Positions 1 through 11,854 of a stretch of 64,000 nucleotides of DNA are shown here, in pieces. The translations under genes and the position numbers were made by a program. The stretch covers positions 1 to 64,000 of the forward strand of contig MU405349.1 of NCBI GenBank assembly GCA_022836615.1, given 5' to 3'. Under the pieces are notes generated by a model. That model was not told the DNA's origin, did no database searches, and was given only the letters and a program-made list of their open reading frames with translations. The DNA comes from Annulohypoxylon bovei var. microspora. Taxonomy: Eukaryota; Ascomycota; Sordariomycetes; Xylariales; Hypoxylaceae. Every line of letters begins with the position of its first letter. The stretch's first letter is position 1.

Positions 1-3000
1 AAGTTTTTAAGCTTATTTAATTTACTTTTAATTTAACATTTTAATTATTATAAAATAAATTAAATTTTAATAATTAAAATAAATTTTAATTTAATGTTTA
101 ACATTTTTTAAATATTAATGTTATTTGTTAAAAAAATTTATAATTATAAATAATTTTTTATTATAAATTTTATAATTTATTTTAATGAATATAAACTTAT
201 AAAAATAAAAAATAATAAAATATAACTTTTTATTATTATTTTTTTAAAAAAAAACAACGTTTAAAATAAAATTTAACGCATTTATTTTAATATAAATTTA
301 TTTTATAAAGTTAAAATAAGTTATAATTAATGTTATTATAAATTAATATTTTAATTTTTTAAATATTTTTTCCATTTTTTAAATTCATTTTTAATTACGT
401 TAATTATTTTTATTTATATTAATAATAAGTTTAATAATCTCGGAAAATTTATAAATAAACCGTTAATAAAAATTTATAAATTTAATAAATTATTAAAATT
501 TTTTAAGGTTTTTTAATGTTTTTTAAATGTTAATGTATTTAATTTTATTTTATATTAAAAAAATATTATTAATTAAAAGTAATAAATCACGATGCGTTAT
601 ATTATAATACCGTGTAATATATTACGATTTTATAATTATGTAAACGTATAAATTATTAACTTTTAATTTTAAATAAACGTAATTTTATATAATATAAACC
701 ATATAAAGCCACATAAAGTTATAAAACGCCTTTTAATTAATAAAACCTTTTTATTATTAATATTAACATTAATAATATATTTTAAAAACTTTACTTTTTA
801 TATTTTTTAAAAACACTTTTAAAAATTAATTATAAAATTATTTTTTAAAAATCGTTTAAATATTATTAAAAGGTGTGGAAGGTACAAAGGTACAAGGAAA
901 ATTATGTAATATACGAAATAAATTAAACACGCGCGTTTATGCGATCGAGGATCGATAAAGCTTTTTTTTTATAAAATACCATTAATATATAATTAATCGT
1001 TAATAAATTAATAACGTGTTATTAACGTGGCACCGAACATCGGATAATTATTTTAATAAATATTTTTTTAATTAACACGTTATATTTTTTAATTATATTT
1101 TTATAAATAAATAAATCATTAAAATATATAAAAAATCCAACGTTAATTAAATCGAAAAAAATATTATTCATTATAAATTAAAAAATAATAAAAATATTTA
1201 TAAATTTAAAAAACATTATTATATATTTAAATAAATTATACTTATAATAAAAAATTATTTTCCATTCATTATTTTTTTTAATCCACATTAAATAAAATCT
1301 TAACTTTAAATTAATTTTAATAAACCATTTAATAATTTAAAATTAAATTTAAAATTCGACGATAAAAAAAATAAAATATTAAATAAAGATCATTATATTA
1401 TTTAAACCTTAATAATTAATTATTAATTTTAAAAGGTTTTTAAAATTTAATTTATTTATAAATATTATAAAGATTCCGTATAAAAAAATTAATTTACAAA
1501 TTTTTTTATTATTTAATATTTTTTTTAATTAAAGCTTTAAAACATTAAATTCCTTTTCATTTATAACATATAAAAATCTTTAAAAAAATAACTTTCTTTC
1601 GAAAAAATTAATAAAATAATTTTATAATTAATAATTTAAAAAACATTAATTAATTGTTTTATTTATAATATATATAAAATCTTAAAATTTTTCGAATATA
1701 TTTTTTAAAGTTTTATTATAATTATTATATTTAATTACCGTAATTACTTTAAAACGGTTAAAGTTATAAAATAATTAATTAATATAATATTTTTAATAAT
1801 AATTTAATATAAATTAAATTTTTTTAAAATTTAAAAAAAAAAAAAGGGTTTATAAATTTCCATCCATTATTAAAGAAATATAATGTTATATTTATCGTTT
1901 AAATCGTTTAATTCGAAGTTAATTTAAAAGAAATAATTTTCTTAATAATGGAATATAAAAAAATTAAAATAATAACGTTTTATTAAAAAAATTTCTATGG
2001 CATTAAAAGTTAATATAAGTCGTATTTTATTTTATTTAATAATAAATAACTTTTATTTTTTAATTTTTAAAAAAAATATTAATAAAATTAAACTTTTAAA
2101 GTTTAAAAATGTTTTAATTATATATTTTTAATTATTATAAAATAAGGTTATAATGATTATTAATTATTAATTTAAAATAAACTTAAAATGTAATTTTTTA
2201 ATTAAATTTATTATAATTTTTATTATTTTTTTAATCGTATTTACTTGTAATGTATTACCTTGTTTTAATTATGGAATTTAATGAAATATAATATTAAAGT
2301 TTTTTAAAAATCCGATTTTAAGTTTAATAATTTAAAGATTTTAAATTAAATAATTTTTTATATGGTTATATTAATTTTAACCTTTTTTTAAAGCGTTAAA
2401 TTAAATGTAATATCTTTTTTATAAAAATATTTCGTAAAAAAAGTTTTTTCCAAAGTTAATAACAAGTTTTTATTATTAATATTTTATTTAACGAAATACG
2501 ATAAAATTTAATATTTATTTTAATTATAACATTAATAAGGCTTTTTATCTTTTTTACGTTGGTTAATATTAATTTAATTAATATTTTTTAAAGTTTTTTT
2601 ATTAAAAATTTAAACTTTTTTAATATTAACCTTAAGCTTTCCATTTTATTTAAATTTATCATTATTTTTTAAAAATTAATTTTAATTTAAAATGAAACGA
2701 TTTTTCTTTTCGCGGTTAATTTAATTTAATTTCGAATGTTTTTAAATTAAAGTAAACTTTCTTTTTTTCGAAATCCTTAAGTTAATTAATATATTTTTAT
2801 AAATTTAATTTACTTTTTAAATGGTAATAAAAAACTTATTATTATTTTTAAATAAATTACTTTATTTAAAATAAATTAATTTAATGATTTTATTAAAGAA
2901 AGTTTTAATAATATGGTTTTAAAATGTAATATTAAATTATTAAACCATTTCGTTAAAATTTAATAATTTTATTAAATATTAAATTATATTTCTTTAATAT

Positions 3001-5235
3001 TTAAATTTATATATTTTTTTTAAGTTATAATGTTTTTTCGAAGGGTTTTTAAATCGTTTTTAAAAGGTTAAAATATAAATTATTTAAAAGTCCACGACTT
3101 TTAATTAATTTATTTAAGCTTTTTTTTATTAATATTATAATTAAATTTTATTTATTAATAAAGAGTTTATTTAATTAATTTAATGATAATCTTTAAAAAA
3201 GCTTTCCGCATACGTTTTTATATATGTTTTAAGTTTTATTTATTAAAGTTTATATTTAAATAAATTCTTTTTATTATAAATTATAAGTTTATTAAAGTAT
3301 ATAAAATTAATAATAATGGGAATAACATTTCGTTAATTAATTTTATTTAAAGCTTTTAAAAATATATTTTCGTTAAAGGTTAATTTAAATTAAAGGTTAT
3401 TATTATCGTTTTTAATAACTTAATTACCATAAAAAAGAAATGGTTTTTTAAAAAGTTTATTAAAAGGTTTTAATTATTAAAGAATATTATTATTAAAATT
3501 ATTAAAATTTAATCTTAAAACTTCCGGGGTTATATAAAAGGGTTTTTAATTATTAAATAAGGCATTAATTATAAGTAATTTAATATGTGTAATATTAAAT
3601 TATATTTGTGTTTATTATGTTATTTATTTTACTTAATTTTTATTTAAAACCTTTATTATTAAAATTTCTTTAATTTATATTTCTAAGCTTAAATACTTTA
3701 TAAAAGATATTTTAAATTAAATAAAATCTTTTTAAATAAAAAGATTTAATATTAAAAGCATTATTATAATAACACACCTTTTAATGTTTTTTAATATAAA
3801 GTTTACATTTATAAGTTTATTAATAATAAATTAAGTTTTAAATTTATTAAAAGTAATTTAAATGTATACTTTAAAATCATTAATTTATTAATAAATGTAA
3901 TCATTTAAATAAATTAAATTAATATATTTATAAGTAAAAAATATATTAATTTAAGATTTTTTTTTTATTACTTATAAAATAATTTAAATTTATTTTTCTT
4001 TTTATTAACTTAAGTTATTTTAAAGGATTTTAAAGGTTTATTAATAATAAATAACCATTTTATTAAACTTATTAATAATATTTTACTTAATTTAATTATT
4101 GTAAATAAACTTAATAATAACGTTTTAAATTTATTAAAAAAAGTCGGAATTAATTTATTAAATTTATATTTTAAAATGGTTTATTTATTTTATTAATATT
4201 TTAAATTTTAATCGGTATATTTAAATTATTATATTATAAATATTTCTTATAATATTATATTATTTATAAATTTAAGTTTAATTAATAATTTATTTATTAT
4301 TAATAAAAAAGGTAAAAATTTAAATAACATAATAAGTATTTTTCATTTAATTATGAAATTTAAAAAATTATATTAAAAGGTTAAAAATGGTATATTATAA
4401 TATAATTATTTTAAAAGCGTTATATATAACGATTTTATAATTTTATAATTTATAATAAATAATAATAACATTATTATTCGTTAATTAAAAGGATTCCATC
4501 CTTTTAAATTAATAAAAAAAAAAGGTTTATTTATATTATTAAATTTAATAAGGAATTTATCCTTTAAAAAATGAATTAATTAAATAATTTATTATAAATT
4601 ATTAATAAAATTTATTATTTTTTTAATAAATAAATAAGGTTTAATATATTTAAAAATGATTATGTTTTTAACGTTTAAAAGGTTTAAAATAAATGTTTTT
4701 TTAAATATATTCGTGGGAAAAAATATAAAAATAAAAGTAAAAAAAATTAAAATAAATTATATTAAAAAGTATTAAAAGTTATTTCTTCGGTTTATTGTTT
4801 TAACGTATGTTTATGAAGGTTTATTAATGGGAATAAAAAATGTTATTATTTATGAAAAAAAGGGTTTTAAAATTAAGTGAATAAAATTTATAAGTGGTTA
4901 AAATGGAGATAATTTTTTAAAATAATAATTATTTTAAAAATATATATGCTTTTTTTAAAAATAACTTTTTTTTAAAAAAAAAAATTATTTATAATAAAAA
5001 TTAATAATAAAGCTTAAATAATAAAGATTAAATTTAATATAATAATTTTTTAAAGGTTTAAAATTTATAATTTTTTATTTTTAATGGAAAAAAAATTATT
5101 AAATTATTTAATTTTAATTTATATGAAATTTCTTAACGTTATAAACGTTTTTTAATTCTTGTTAATTTAATATTTAAACCTTTTATATATAACAACTTAT
5201 ATTTTATAATTATTCTTATTTAATAACTTTTTGCA
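1..5235. repeat. AT-rich, RIP-like gene-free block
   Basis: The sequence is overwhelmingly A and T, with isolated C or G, and has no open frame of 60 codons on either strand because TAA and TTA are everywhere. Composition changes abruptly near 5235 to ordinary genic DNA. In Pezizomycotina such blocks are usually transposon arrays eroded by repeat-induced point mutation (C:G to T:A), often near telomeres or centromeres. No parent transposon can be recognised by eye. The repeat origin is inferred; the composition and lack of ORFs are seen directly. Confidence 0.8.
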
Positions 5236-6981
5236 TCATATATTAATGCTCATGTATGCGTTGTGGCAATAGCTACCAACAGTCGTGTCTCCAGTCCCCG
5301 TATGACAATTGATCTTCATTTTTATGACTCGGTTATCATTAGGTAGTTTTGGCGTCTAATTTTTGCACCGCTTGCAAGGTGTCCTCTACGTCGTGTTCAA
5401 CTTCGTCTCGTCTGTCCTCAACGTCTCGAACCTTGGTTAATCTGGTCAATCTGACTCTCGGCGTTATCTGTCTTCTTCTCGTGGATACTCTGACAATTCT
5501 TGAAAATGTCTCTCCCTTCCAAAATGGTTTCGAGTTTCTTGCAATTTTGTCGATGGTAAAAAAATGGTCGGTTGGAAAAGAAAGAAAATAATTATAAACT
5601 GTGCGAGGTAAAATGAAGTGTTATTTTGTTCATGGTGTGTGTTGAGATAGGTTGGTGTATAAGAACTAATTGAACTGCTCAACTTCGATAGTGAAAGTGT
5701 TAGAGGCTCAATCAAATCGACTTTTCTTTTGCCTTCAAATACCCCCAGATACCATGGATCCCCAAAATAGGATCCCAGACCTAATGGACGAATCGAATGT
5801 CTGATGGGAGTTGCTCGCCCTTCTCAACTGACACATGGAACACGGTTTCCTCAACCTCCTAAATCGTTATGGCGAGGCATTTGATTGTTGAGTGTTGCAA
5901 AATCCGGGACCTATTGCCAGCAATACAGCTACAGTGGTTTGTGTATGACATCGAACTTATGACTCGGGATTAAGTCGTCCTTCCGTAGCTTGATAGGAAT
6001 TTAGGGAGATATTTAGGATAGTGCGTGCTATTGTGTTAAAACATAGTCGTTGGCTTGTAGAATGTGTTTGACCTTAGATAGGTATCTGCGCTTTTAACCC
6101 GAGGTATGATTTTGTCACCGATAAAGTGCCTTCACTTCGAGGACCGGGGGAAGATGGTATTACACAGAGGGCTTTATTCCAAAGAAAGATATGGTAATTA
6201 ATGTTGTATTAGAGCTGATTTTACTTAAATATATGTCATCATGTGGTACGTGATACTCGATCTTGAGTGAGTATATTAGAGACAATAAAAGTTAACATAT
6301 TGAGCTCATCATATTCTACCCAGATATGAAATGGAGCCTATTTTAAAGTTTTCTTATAAGAGTTAACTTAATTCGAGTTCTACTTTCTGGTAAGCACACG
6401 GTTATACATCATTCTACGGCACGATCTTTATAATTCTGACTAAGGTTTGATTGTCGTGTAATTTACGTCAATTCCAAACAAAGTACTGCTCTCGTTAAGG
6501 TAGGACCAATGCTGGCCTCATGTCACTTACTTACCTAGGTAGCTAGGTAGGTAATAAATTGCTCATTGAACAATATCTCATGCACTTATTGCAAGCTTAA
6601 AGTTGGCTTAAACCTGCCAGAAGCTTTGAGTAAATATTGAGCTTTTAAATCTACTAACATTGGAACCTAGATATATTGATTTGCCTTGAAGAATCATTAT
6701 TAAAACGTAGAATATATAATCTATGAAAATCCAAGCAGGTTATGTACCTTGGTGCCCCTTAATCGACCAGTCTTATGAAGAAAACAATAGGGAATTTATT
6801 TACAATACTTAAAGGTTAGTTACGTACCTAGGTACACATAGATCAATTTATTAACTTACGACTTCACCTAACTAGGTACTGGCTTTGTTTATCAAATTCA
6901 ACGTAATTGATCAACTGATTTTACTGACTTACTAAACTTCTTGCTTGATTACAGGACTACGTGACGAGATTTATGCTTAGC
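5236..6981. other. Intergenic, gene-poor border of the AT block
   Basis: Ordinary composition returns here. Apart from the decayed coiled-coil coding fragment at 5339-5566, only short unrelated ORFs are visible. The stretch carries the recurrent palindrome ACCTAGGT at 6533-6540 and 6826-6833. No RNA gene is recognised. Confidence 0.6.
5339..5566 (-). pseudogene. Decayed coiled-coil coding fragment (frameshifted)
   Basis: Reading the minus strand leftwards, one frame (about 5566 to the TGA at 5418-5420) gives a charged, helical stretch containing KKLETILEGRDIF and ESQIDQINQGSRR. A second frame then continues the same character from about 5430 to the TAA at 5339-5341, with EDRRDEVEHDVEDTLQAVQ. 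The switch falls in the sequence coding for SRR/RDVED, so a single indel would join the two. The residue pattern suggests a coiled coil, as in fungal N-terminal or helical effector-domain proteins, but I do not recognise a family. It lies only about 100 bp from the AT-rich block, which fits a gene truncated and damaged at that border. An unrecognised intron is an alternative to an indel. Confidence 0.4.
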
Positions 6982-8211
6982 TCAAATCTCGCAAACAAAT
7001 TGAGGGCCATTGTTCATACCCGCCGTGCTACCAGCGGCAGCGAGCTCCTCATTCGATATAGTCGCTACGGGAGTCGGGTCTAGGATACCCGTACTGGGGT
7101 CTCGCTTGAGTGCGACAAGGCCCGATTCTCCAATCTCATTGCCAACGAAGACGAATCTTTGCTCGTCGTCAGTACTGAGGCTGAACGAGCGTGGCTGCAG
7201 ACCGCTGGTTGACGTTTTGCCGACGTACTCGAGACGTGCGAGGCCCATGTCTTGCTTGAACTTGAAGTGTGCAATATGGTCCGTCTCGTCGTCCGTATAC
7301 CGGTTCGAGATGTAGATGTCCTCCTGGTTTCTTGCAATCTCAAGTTCGGATGCAGCCGCATCCACCGGCCTTTCAAAATGCAGTTTGTTGTACGTACTAT
7401 AATGGCCCACCGCGGTTGCACGGAGCGTACAGTACTCGTACTCGTACTTGATCTCTTGTAGGGAGAGTTCGTTAGAGAGCTCTCCCAACGAAACCATGAA
7501 TGTTGCTCCGCCGTTTATGAGAAAGGCGACGCGGCGTGGCTCGAAACCCATGCGAACGACGACGAGGCCGGTTATCTCGTATAGGTCGTCCTTTGTGTCG
7601 ATGATTTGCAATGTATCGGCGCTGAGGTTCGGCACGACGAAAAAACGACCCGTCGGATCGAGCACCGCTTGATGCGGGCGATGGTGATTCCACCCTGGGG
7701 TAAGTGTTCCAAGGATAGTGAGGGTCTTCATGAATTTGAGACTGCCGTCAGCTGCCGAGGAGTCCCATACGATAATTTCACCACTACGGTAGCAAGGCTG
7801 GACGAGACGAGTCTTGTCGGCATTGAACACTAGATGGACGCCGCCAATGGACCCCCCAAAAGAAGAGACGAACGTGGGCTTGTCGTAGAATAACTTCGTC
7901 AATGAGCCGTGTATAACATCGAATTTTGGCCGAATTAAATTGGAGTAAGTTGAGAAATCAGGTTGGAGCTTGAACACGGAAGTTTCATCGCCTATTGCGT
8001 TTACCGCGTATAAGAGGTTTGGATCTTTAAAGATCATCCAACTAGGCATCCAGTTCTGATTTACGTATTTTCCGGTGATGGTGAAATTAGCGCCATCAAA
8101 GCTAACTATTAATATCTGGCCCCTATTCCCGACGACGAGCTTTTTCAACTCGTGCTGCGAGGAACCTTGGGTACCTAGGTAAGTAGTGTTTGTGTCTTTC
8201 ATATTAGCCAT
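6982..8211 (-). CDS. Lactonase-fold seven-bladed beta-propeller protein
   Basis: This is a single-exon ORF of 409 aa starting at the ATG at 8211. The N-terminal pattern (KKLVVGNRGQILIVSFDGANF near residue 25), the phrase HRPHQAVLDPTGRFFVVPNL near 180, and the late RSFSLSTDDEQRFVFVGN are typical of the lactonase / 6-phosphogluconolactonase-like family (Pfam Lactonase, PF10282), also annotated as carboxy-cis,cis-muconate cyclase-like. The length (about 350-410 aa) suits one complete seven-bladed propeller. No signal peptide is seen, so a cytosolic enzyme is likely. The substrate cannot be told from sequence: fungal members are often only called lactonase-like. Its neighbours give no pathway clue. 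Codons 10-14 run through the palindrome ACCTAGGT at 8173-8180, which is otherwise an intergenic motif here, so the first residues may be poorly conserved. Confidence 0.85.
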   Translation of the reverse strand: MANMKDTNTTYLGTQGSSQHELKKLVVGNRGQILIVSFDGANFTITGKYVNQNWMPSWMIFKDPNLLYAVNAIGDETSVFKLQPDFSTYSNLIRPKFDVIHGSLTKLFYDKPTFVSSFGGSIGGVHLVFNADKTRLVQPCYRSGEIIVWDSSAADGSLKFMKTLTILGTLTPGWNHHRPHQAVLDPTGRFFVVPNLSADTLQIIDTKDDLYEITGLVVVRMGFEPRRVAFLINGGATFMVSLGELSNELSLQEIKYEYEYCTLRATAVGHYSTYNKLHFERPVDAAASELEIARNQEDIYISNRYTDDETDHIAHFKFKQDMGLARLEYVGKTSTSGLQPRSFSLSTDDEQRFVFVGNEIGESGLVALKRDPSTGILDPTPVATISNEELAAAGSTAGMNNGPQFVCEI

Positions 8212-8537
8212 TTTTGAAAAGTTTCTTAATGATAGAAATGCTGTGAGATGTATTTCTTTCGGGACATTGCCGATGAATAAATAGACGCTGAGATCAACAA
8301 GATGTATTCGATGTGTTTACTAACCATGAAAACAATAGTGATTGTAATTGGATAGTGCCGCTTACAAATGAATAGCGATAGGGGGAGGCTTTGTTGAAGG
8401 TACCTACTAGGTAGGTAATAATCGATTGTTCTTTACTCCAATAATTACATAGTATATTAACTTGATCTTCAAACCGGACATATACGTACAAAGGCCGGAC
8501 TTGGAATTGTAAAAAACCGATTCACACTTACCTACCT
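8212..8537. other. Promoter side of the lactonase gene
   Basis: No gene is visible. The stretch includes TAGGTA/TACCTA-type short repeats near 8400-8417 and ends in the 8-bp duplication ACCTACCT (8530-8537) that borders the MITE. Confidence 0.5.
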
Positions 8538-8949
8538 CAGCGCATATACAAGGCCAGGCTCAAAACTGGCCTGAATCAGTCAGGTCAGGTCAGGCCCAGT
8601 CAGTTTTTGGGTTTTTACAAACTGGTCAGATCAGTTCGTTCCGATTTTCTGACTGACAGGCCATCAGGCCAAAATAATAATTCAAACCCACTTTTATACG
8701 CGGTTTGATTGGCCATACAAACTCCACCTTTATCTCCGATTAGTCATCAATTAGTCATTAATTAGTCATCAATTAGTCATCAAGCTTGTTGTCTTATCGA
8801 TAAGACTGTCGCTGCTTTGGTCCACTTTTCTTTCGAATCTGATCAGTTTAATTGACTGAACTGGCTGGTTCAGTTCATTATTTTCTAACTGGCCAATCAG
8901 ATCAGTTCATTGCCCCAAGCCTGACTGGCCTGGCCTGATCCATGCGCTG
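8538..8949. mobile_element. hAT-type MITE, copy 1 (412 bp)
   Basis: The element begins CAGCGCAT and ends ATGCGCTG. The terminal inverted repeats continue imperfectly inwards for about 25 bp, sharing GGCCAGGC. It is flanked by a perfect 8-bp direct duplication, ACCTACCT, at 8530-8537 and 8950-8957. An 8-bp target duplication plus a CAGNG terminus is diagnostic of the hAT superfamily. The interior has no ORF, so it is non-autonomous. Both subterminal regions are rich in CAGTCAGG/CTGACTGG-type motifs, plausibly transposase-binding sites, and 8739-8782 holds four near-copies of ATTAGTCATCA. A close second copy lies at 22845-23234 and an eroded one at about 17489-17803. Confidence 0.9.
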
Positions 8950-9745
8950 ACCTACCTAATGTACATTCTGCCTGGTTGTCTCCTTTCTACTCGATCTAGG
9001 TACTCTAGGCTGTACCTACCTAGCTGACTAATGGTAGTACTAGGTAGGTACTTATTGAAATGCATTAAAACCAACCAGACGATCATTCTCCAACCTCCAG
9101 CAGTAGATATCGGGTTCTGATGTGGCCTGTAGATGTCATTTCGAGAAACAAAACGCGCAGAAACATATAAATCCATGGTACAATCGTGTTAAACGTAAAT
9201 TATTACTTCAGGGGATTAATGCAAGTCACATAGCAATCTTCGTAGTGTATGAATTCAAGTTTGAGACACGAAGCGTTTGGATCCTCGTATGGCACAACGC
9301 CTCTCAATTATCGACCTATGATAGCAAAGCCATAAAGCAACTCCTGCGTCATCTTCCTCGTCCTCGCACTGAAGGATTATCGTCTTAAGAACATCGAGAG
9401 TACTGGGATCGACGGTGGGTGGCCTTTGATGCCAATATCGAAGCTGTCATTCTCAGTTAGCATACTTTCCGAAACCAGGTCCCTAAGTTACCGAACAGGA
9501 GTTTTCATCTCTTTGACTTACCTTAATATTCCGAGTAGTAATTGATGTCCCATGACATCTCGTGAGGCTGATGATGACCCTGAGGGTTACGACGGAGGCG
9601 GTTTATTGTAGATTTATTCGACTTGGGTGGTAGTTTTGAATGCAATTGACGATGATCTTGGGGTCTATCGTCCTTGAATATTCGCGTTAAACTTGGAATG
9701 ATATTTTTCGTCGTCGAACCCCGTGTCGGACCCCAAATATGAAAG
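8950..9745. other. Intergenic with an intron-like structure (minus strand)
   Basis: On the minus strand a textbook fungal intron signature lies at 9444-9521: donor GTAAGT, branch GCTAAC, acceptor GACAG. A frame one base off the zinc-finger ORF at 9746-10012 is open from about 9780 down to a TAA at 9523-9525, just before that donor. A different frame is open after the acceptor. No complete model could be settled. Confidence 0.45.
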
Positions 9746-10012
9746 CTAACGCGTCTGTTGAAAGTTGGGTATACACATCTTGCCGCGTTTCAAGCACGAG
9801 TTACAAATATCATCAGGCCAAACCGTCTCAGTCCTACGTTTCCCCTCACAGATAAGACAGACAGGAATTGAAGGGCTGTCGGTAGGTTTGTCGCGGCCAC
9901 ACTTGCAGGTCCTTTCGAATGCCGCGTTCCATCGCCTACATTCGCAGCGCCAAGAATGTGGTGGAATGATGGGTCGGTAAAAGAAAGGAGGATCGGTTGG
10001 ATTAGTCGACAT
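9746..10012 (-). CDS. Small RanBP2-like zinc-finger protein, hypothetical
   Basis: This 88-aa ORF starts at the ATG at 10012. Residues 21-38 read WRCECRRWNAAFERTCKC, which matches the RanBP2-type finger layout (W-x-C-x-C-x3-N-x6-C-x-C), except that each cysteine pair is spaced by one residue instead of two or more. A second cysteine set, CLIC near 52 and CNSC near 70, could bind another zinc. The combination of W, N and eight cysteines is hard to get by chance, so the ORF is probably coding. The 3' end is uncertain: the overlapping +1 frame stays open for about 75 further codons, so the true protein may be longer through a splice or an indel. RanBP2 fingers bind RNA or ubiquitin; no function is claimed here. 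Confidence 0.6.
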   Translation of the reverse strand: MSTNPTDPPFFYRPIIPPHSWRCECRRWNAAFERTCKCGRDKPTDSPSIPVCLICEGKRRTETVWPDDICNSCLKRGKMCIPNFQQTR

Positions 10013-11778
10013 CTTGTATCCTTTTCAACGCTGCCTTGCGGTGAAAGTTGTTGATGAAATTGGGCTTAATGGTGGTTAACGCTGAAGTAGGTAACATTCA
10101 AATATGAAGGTAAATCAGATTTCATGGTCAATAAATGCTGCTTAGTAAATTACTAGGTAGGTAATTATCATCACCATAGTGATGAGCTGCATGGCATCGT
10201 AATTGCTCGGTTTAGATAATCTGACCAATATTTAATCGGTCAATCCTTGTAGTATCCTTTTCTTTATCCTCTGAAAACTGTATTATACGGAATTGTGATG
10301 CGATCCAGGTTTAACTTAGCTACCTACCTAGGTATCTAGATGATTCAAAATACCTTGCCTGAATAGAAACCCTTGGCAATATATCGCTATTGTATTTAAA
10401 AGTAGTTAGATACTTAATCATCGACTTCAGCAACTTCACGGGAATCAGCTTTAAATATTAGCCTTTTAAAGGGAAAGCTTTCTATGTTTGTTTTAATGCC
10501 GATAATAATATAACGAGCCTTTGTATTAATAAAATATATAAATCTTGTAGCATCTACTAAGTCGAATAAGTCAAATATTCAATCACTTTTGGTCGAAACC
10601 GAGTTGAATCAGATTGCTAAAAAACCTGGTTTAAGCTTACTTCCGTAAGTCATTTTTTTGGTCGAAGGTTACGGTAAACAATGTAATCTTATAAGAAATA
10701 AGTACGTAAGTAACTTTTTCTTGAAATATAAATCTTTGAACAACAACACCTTTAAAATTAAGATACTTAAGGAAACTATCACCTTCGAAGGCTATGTAGC
10801 TCAAAATGTCAGAGGTCTTTGCCTTGCCACACCTCGCCCCCTTGGGAGGATGGCCTTGAGGTCAAACAAAGGCACATTATGTATGTATGATACCGCATTC
10901 CGTAGGCACAAGGGGTTAGAGCTCCTTGCGCAACAACTTAGTTATTTCTCCATCTGCTAAGTTTGCATCGTGACACAAAGGATCTTCTCTTAGGGTATGC
11001 TTTTACTCAGATATTTTGTTGTACAGTTACTTAATAAAAGGGCAATAACAGCCTTTTTATCGTTGTTCTTAAGGATATGCGGTTTACCTGCCGAATTGAA
11101 AATATTGACTTGACTTCCCGGAGCCCCTGAATTCGGAATGATATTGTTCCGGTATGCGAAATTTAGAGTCGGATCTTAGGTGACTAATCTGCAGATCGGA
11201 ACAATACTATTCCGAGAATTGAAGTTATGCAAAACATGTGACATGGTAGTATTTGTAATGCATTATTAAGCCACGTCCTCCGTAGCGCTCGCAATGATCC
11301 GGACGAGGCATAGGGTGAGGCTTTGAAAGTTATATTGTCTTCCCCAAGGACCAATACACCTAGGCTTCGTAGACAATTTAATCTCTCAGTTCGCGTTTGC
11401 ACAAGAGTCTTCCCAGCTAGGTATCCTACATGAAAATAAAATCTACTGTCCTTCTCCATAAACTAACCTAGCTTCTCTCAATTAAAATGCGTCTTCTTAA
11501 CGGTTAACCTAATGCTCAGACGAAATAATTGCAATGGTTAAACAAAAACCCTACGCTATTATCTCTCCCACATGGTGTTTAGACCAAATTATTATCCAAG
11601 AACTTGCCCTCATAACTGAATGTGTCAATATTTATTCCGCTGCGCCCAATTTCAACCCTCGATAAACAAGAATTCAGTTTCCGAACCTTTGCGACTTTGG
11701 CATGGCCTGGACGATCGTATGGACACGCGGGCCGTAGTACCCTAATGAACTACTGTGACCGGTGATCCGCAAAAGCTT

Positions 11779-11854
11779 CAGCAGGTGTGCCTGGGTTCAA
11801 CTCCCTTCTTCGTCTTACGTGCGTGGGCACCCCGTATAGGGAGGCCACCTGCTG
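11779..11854. other. Hairpin with an internal-promoter B-box-like motif
   Basis: The left arm CAGCAGGTGTGCC (11779-11791) pairs with GGCCACCTGCTG (11843-11854). The loop contains GGTTCAACTCC (11794-11804), an exact match to the RNA polymerase III B-box consensus. No A box or tRNA fold is evident, and the T-stem would pair at only three positions. This could be a decayed tRNA/SINE piece or chance. Confidence 0.3.
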
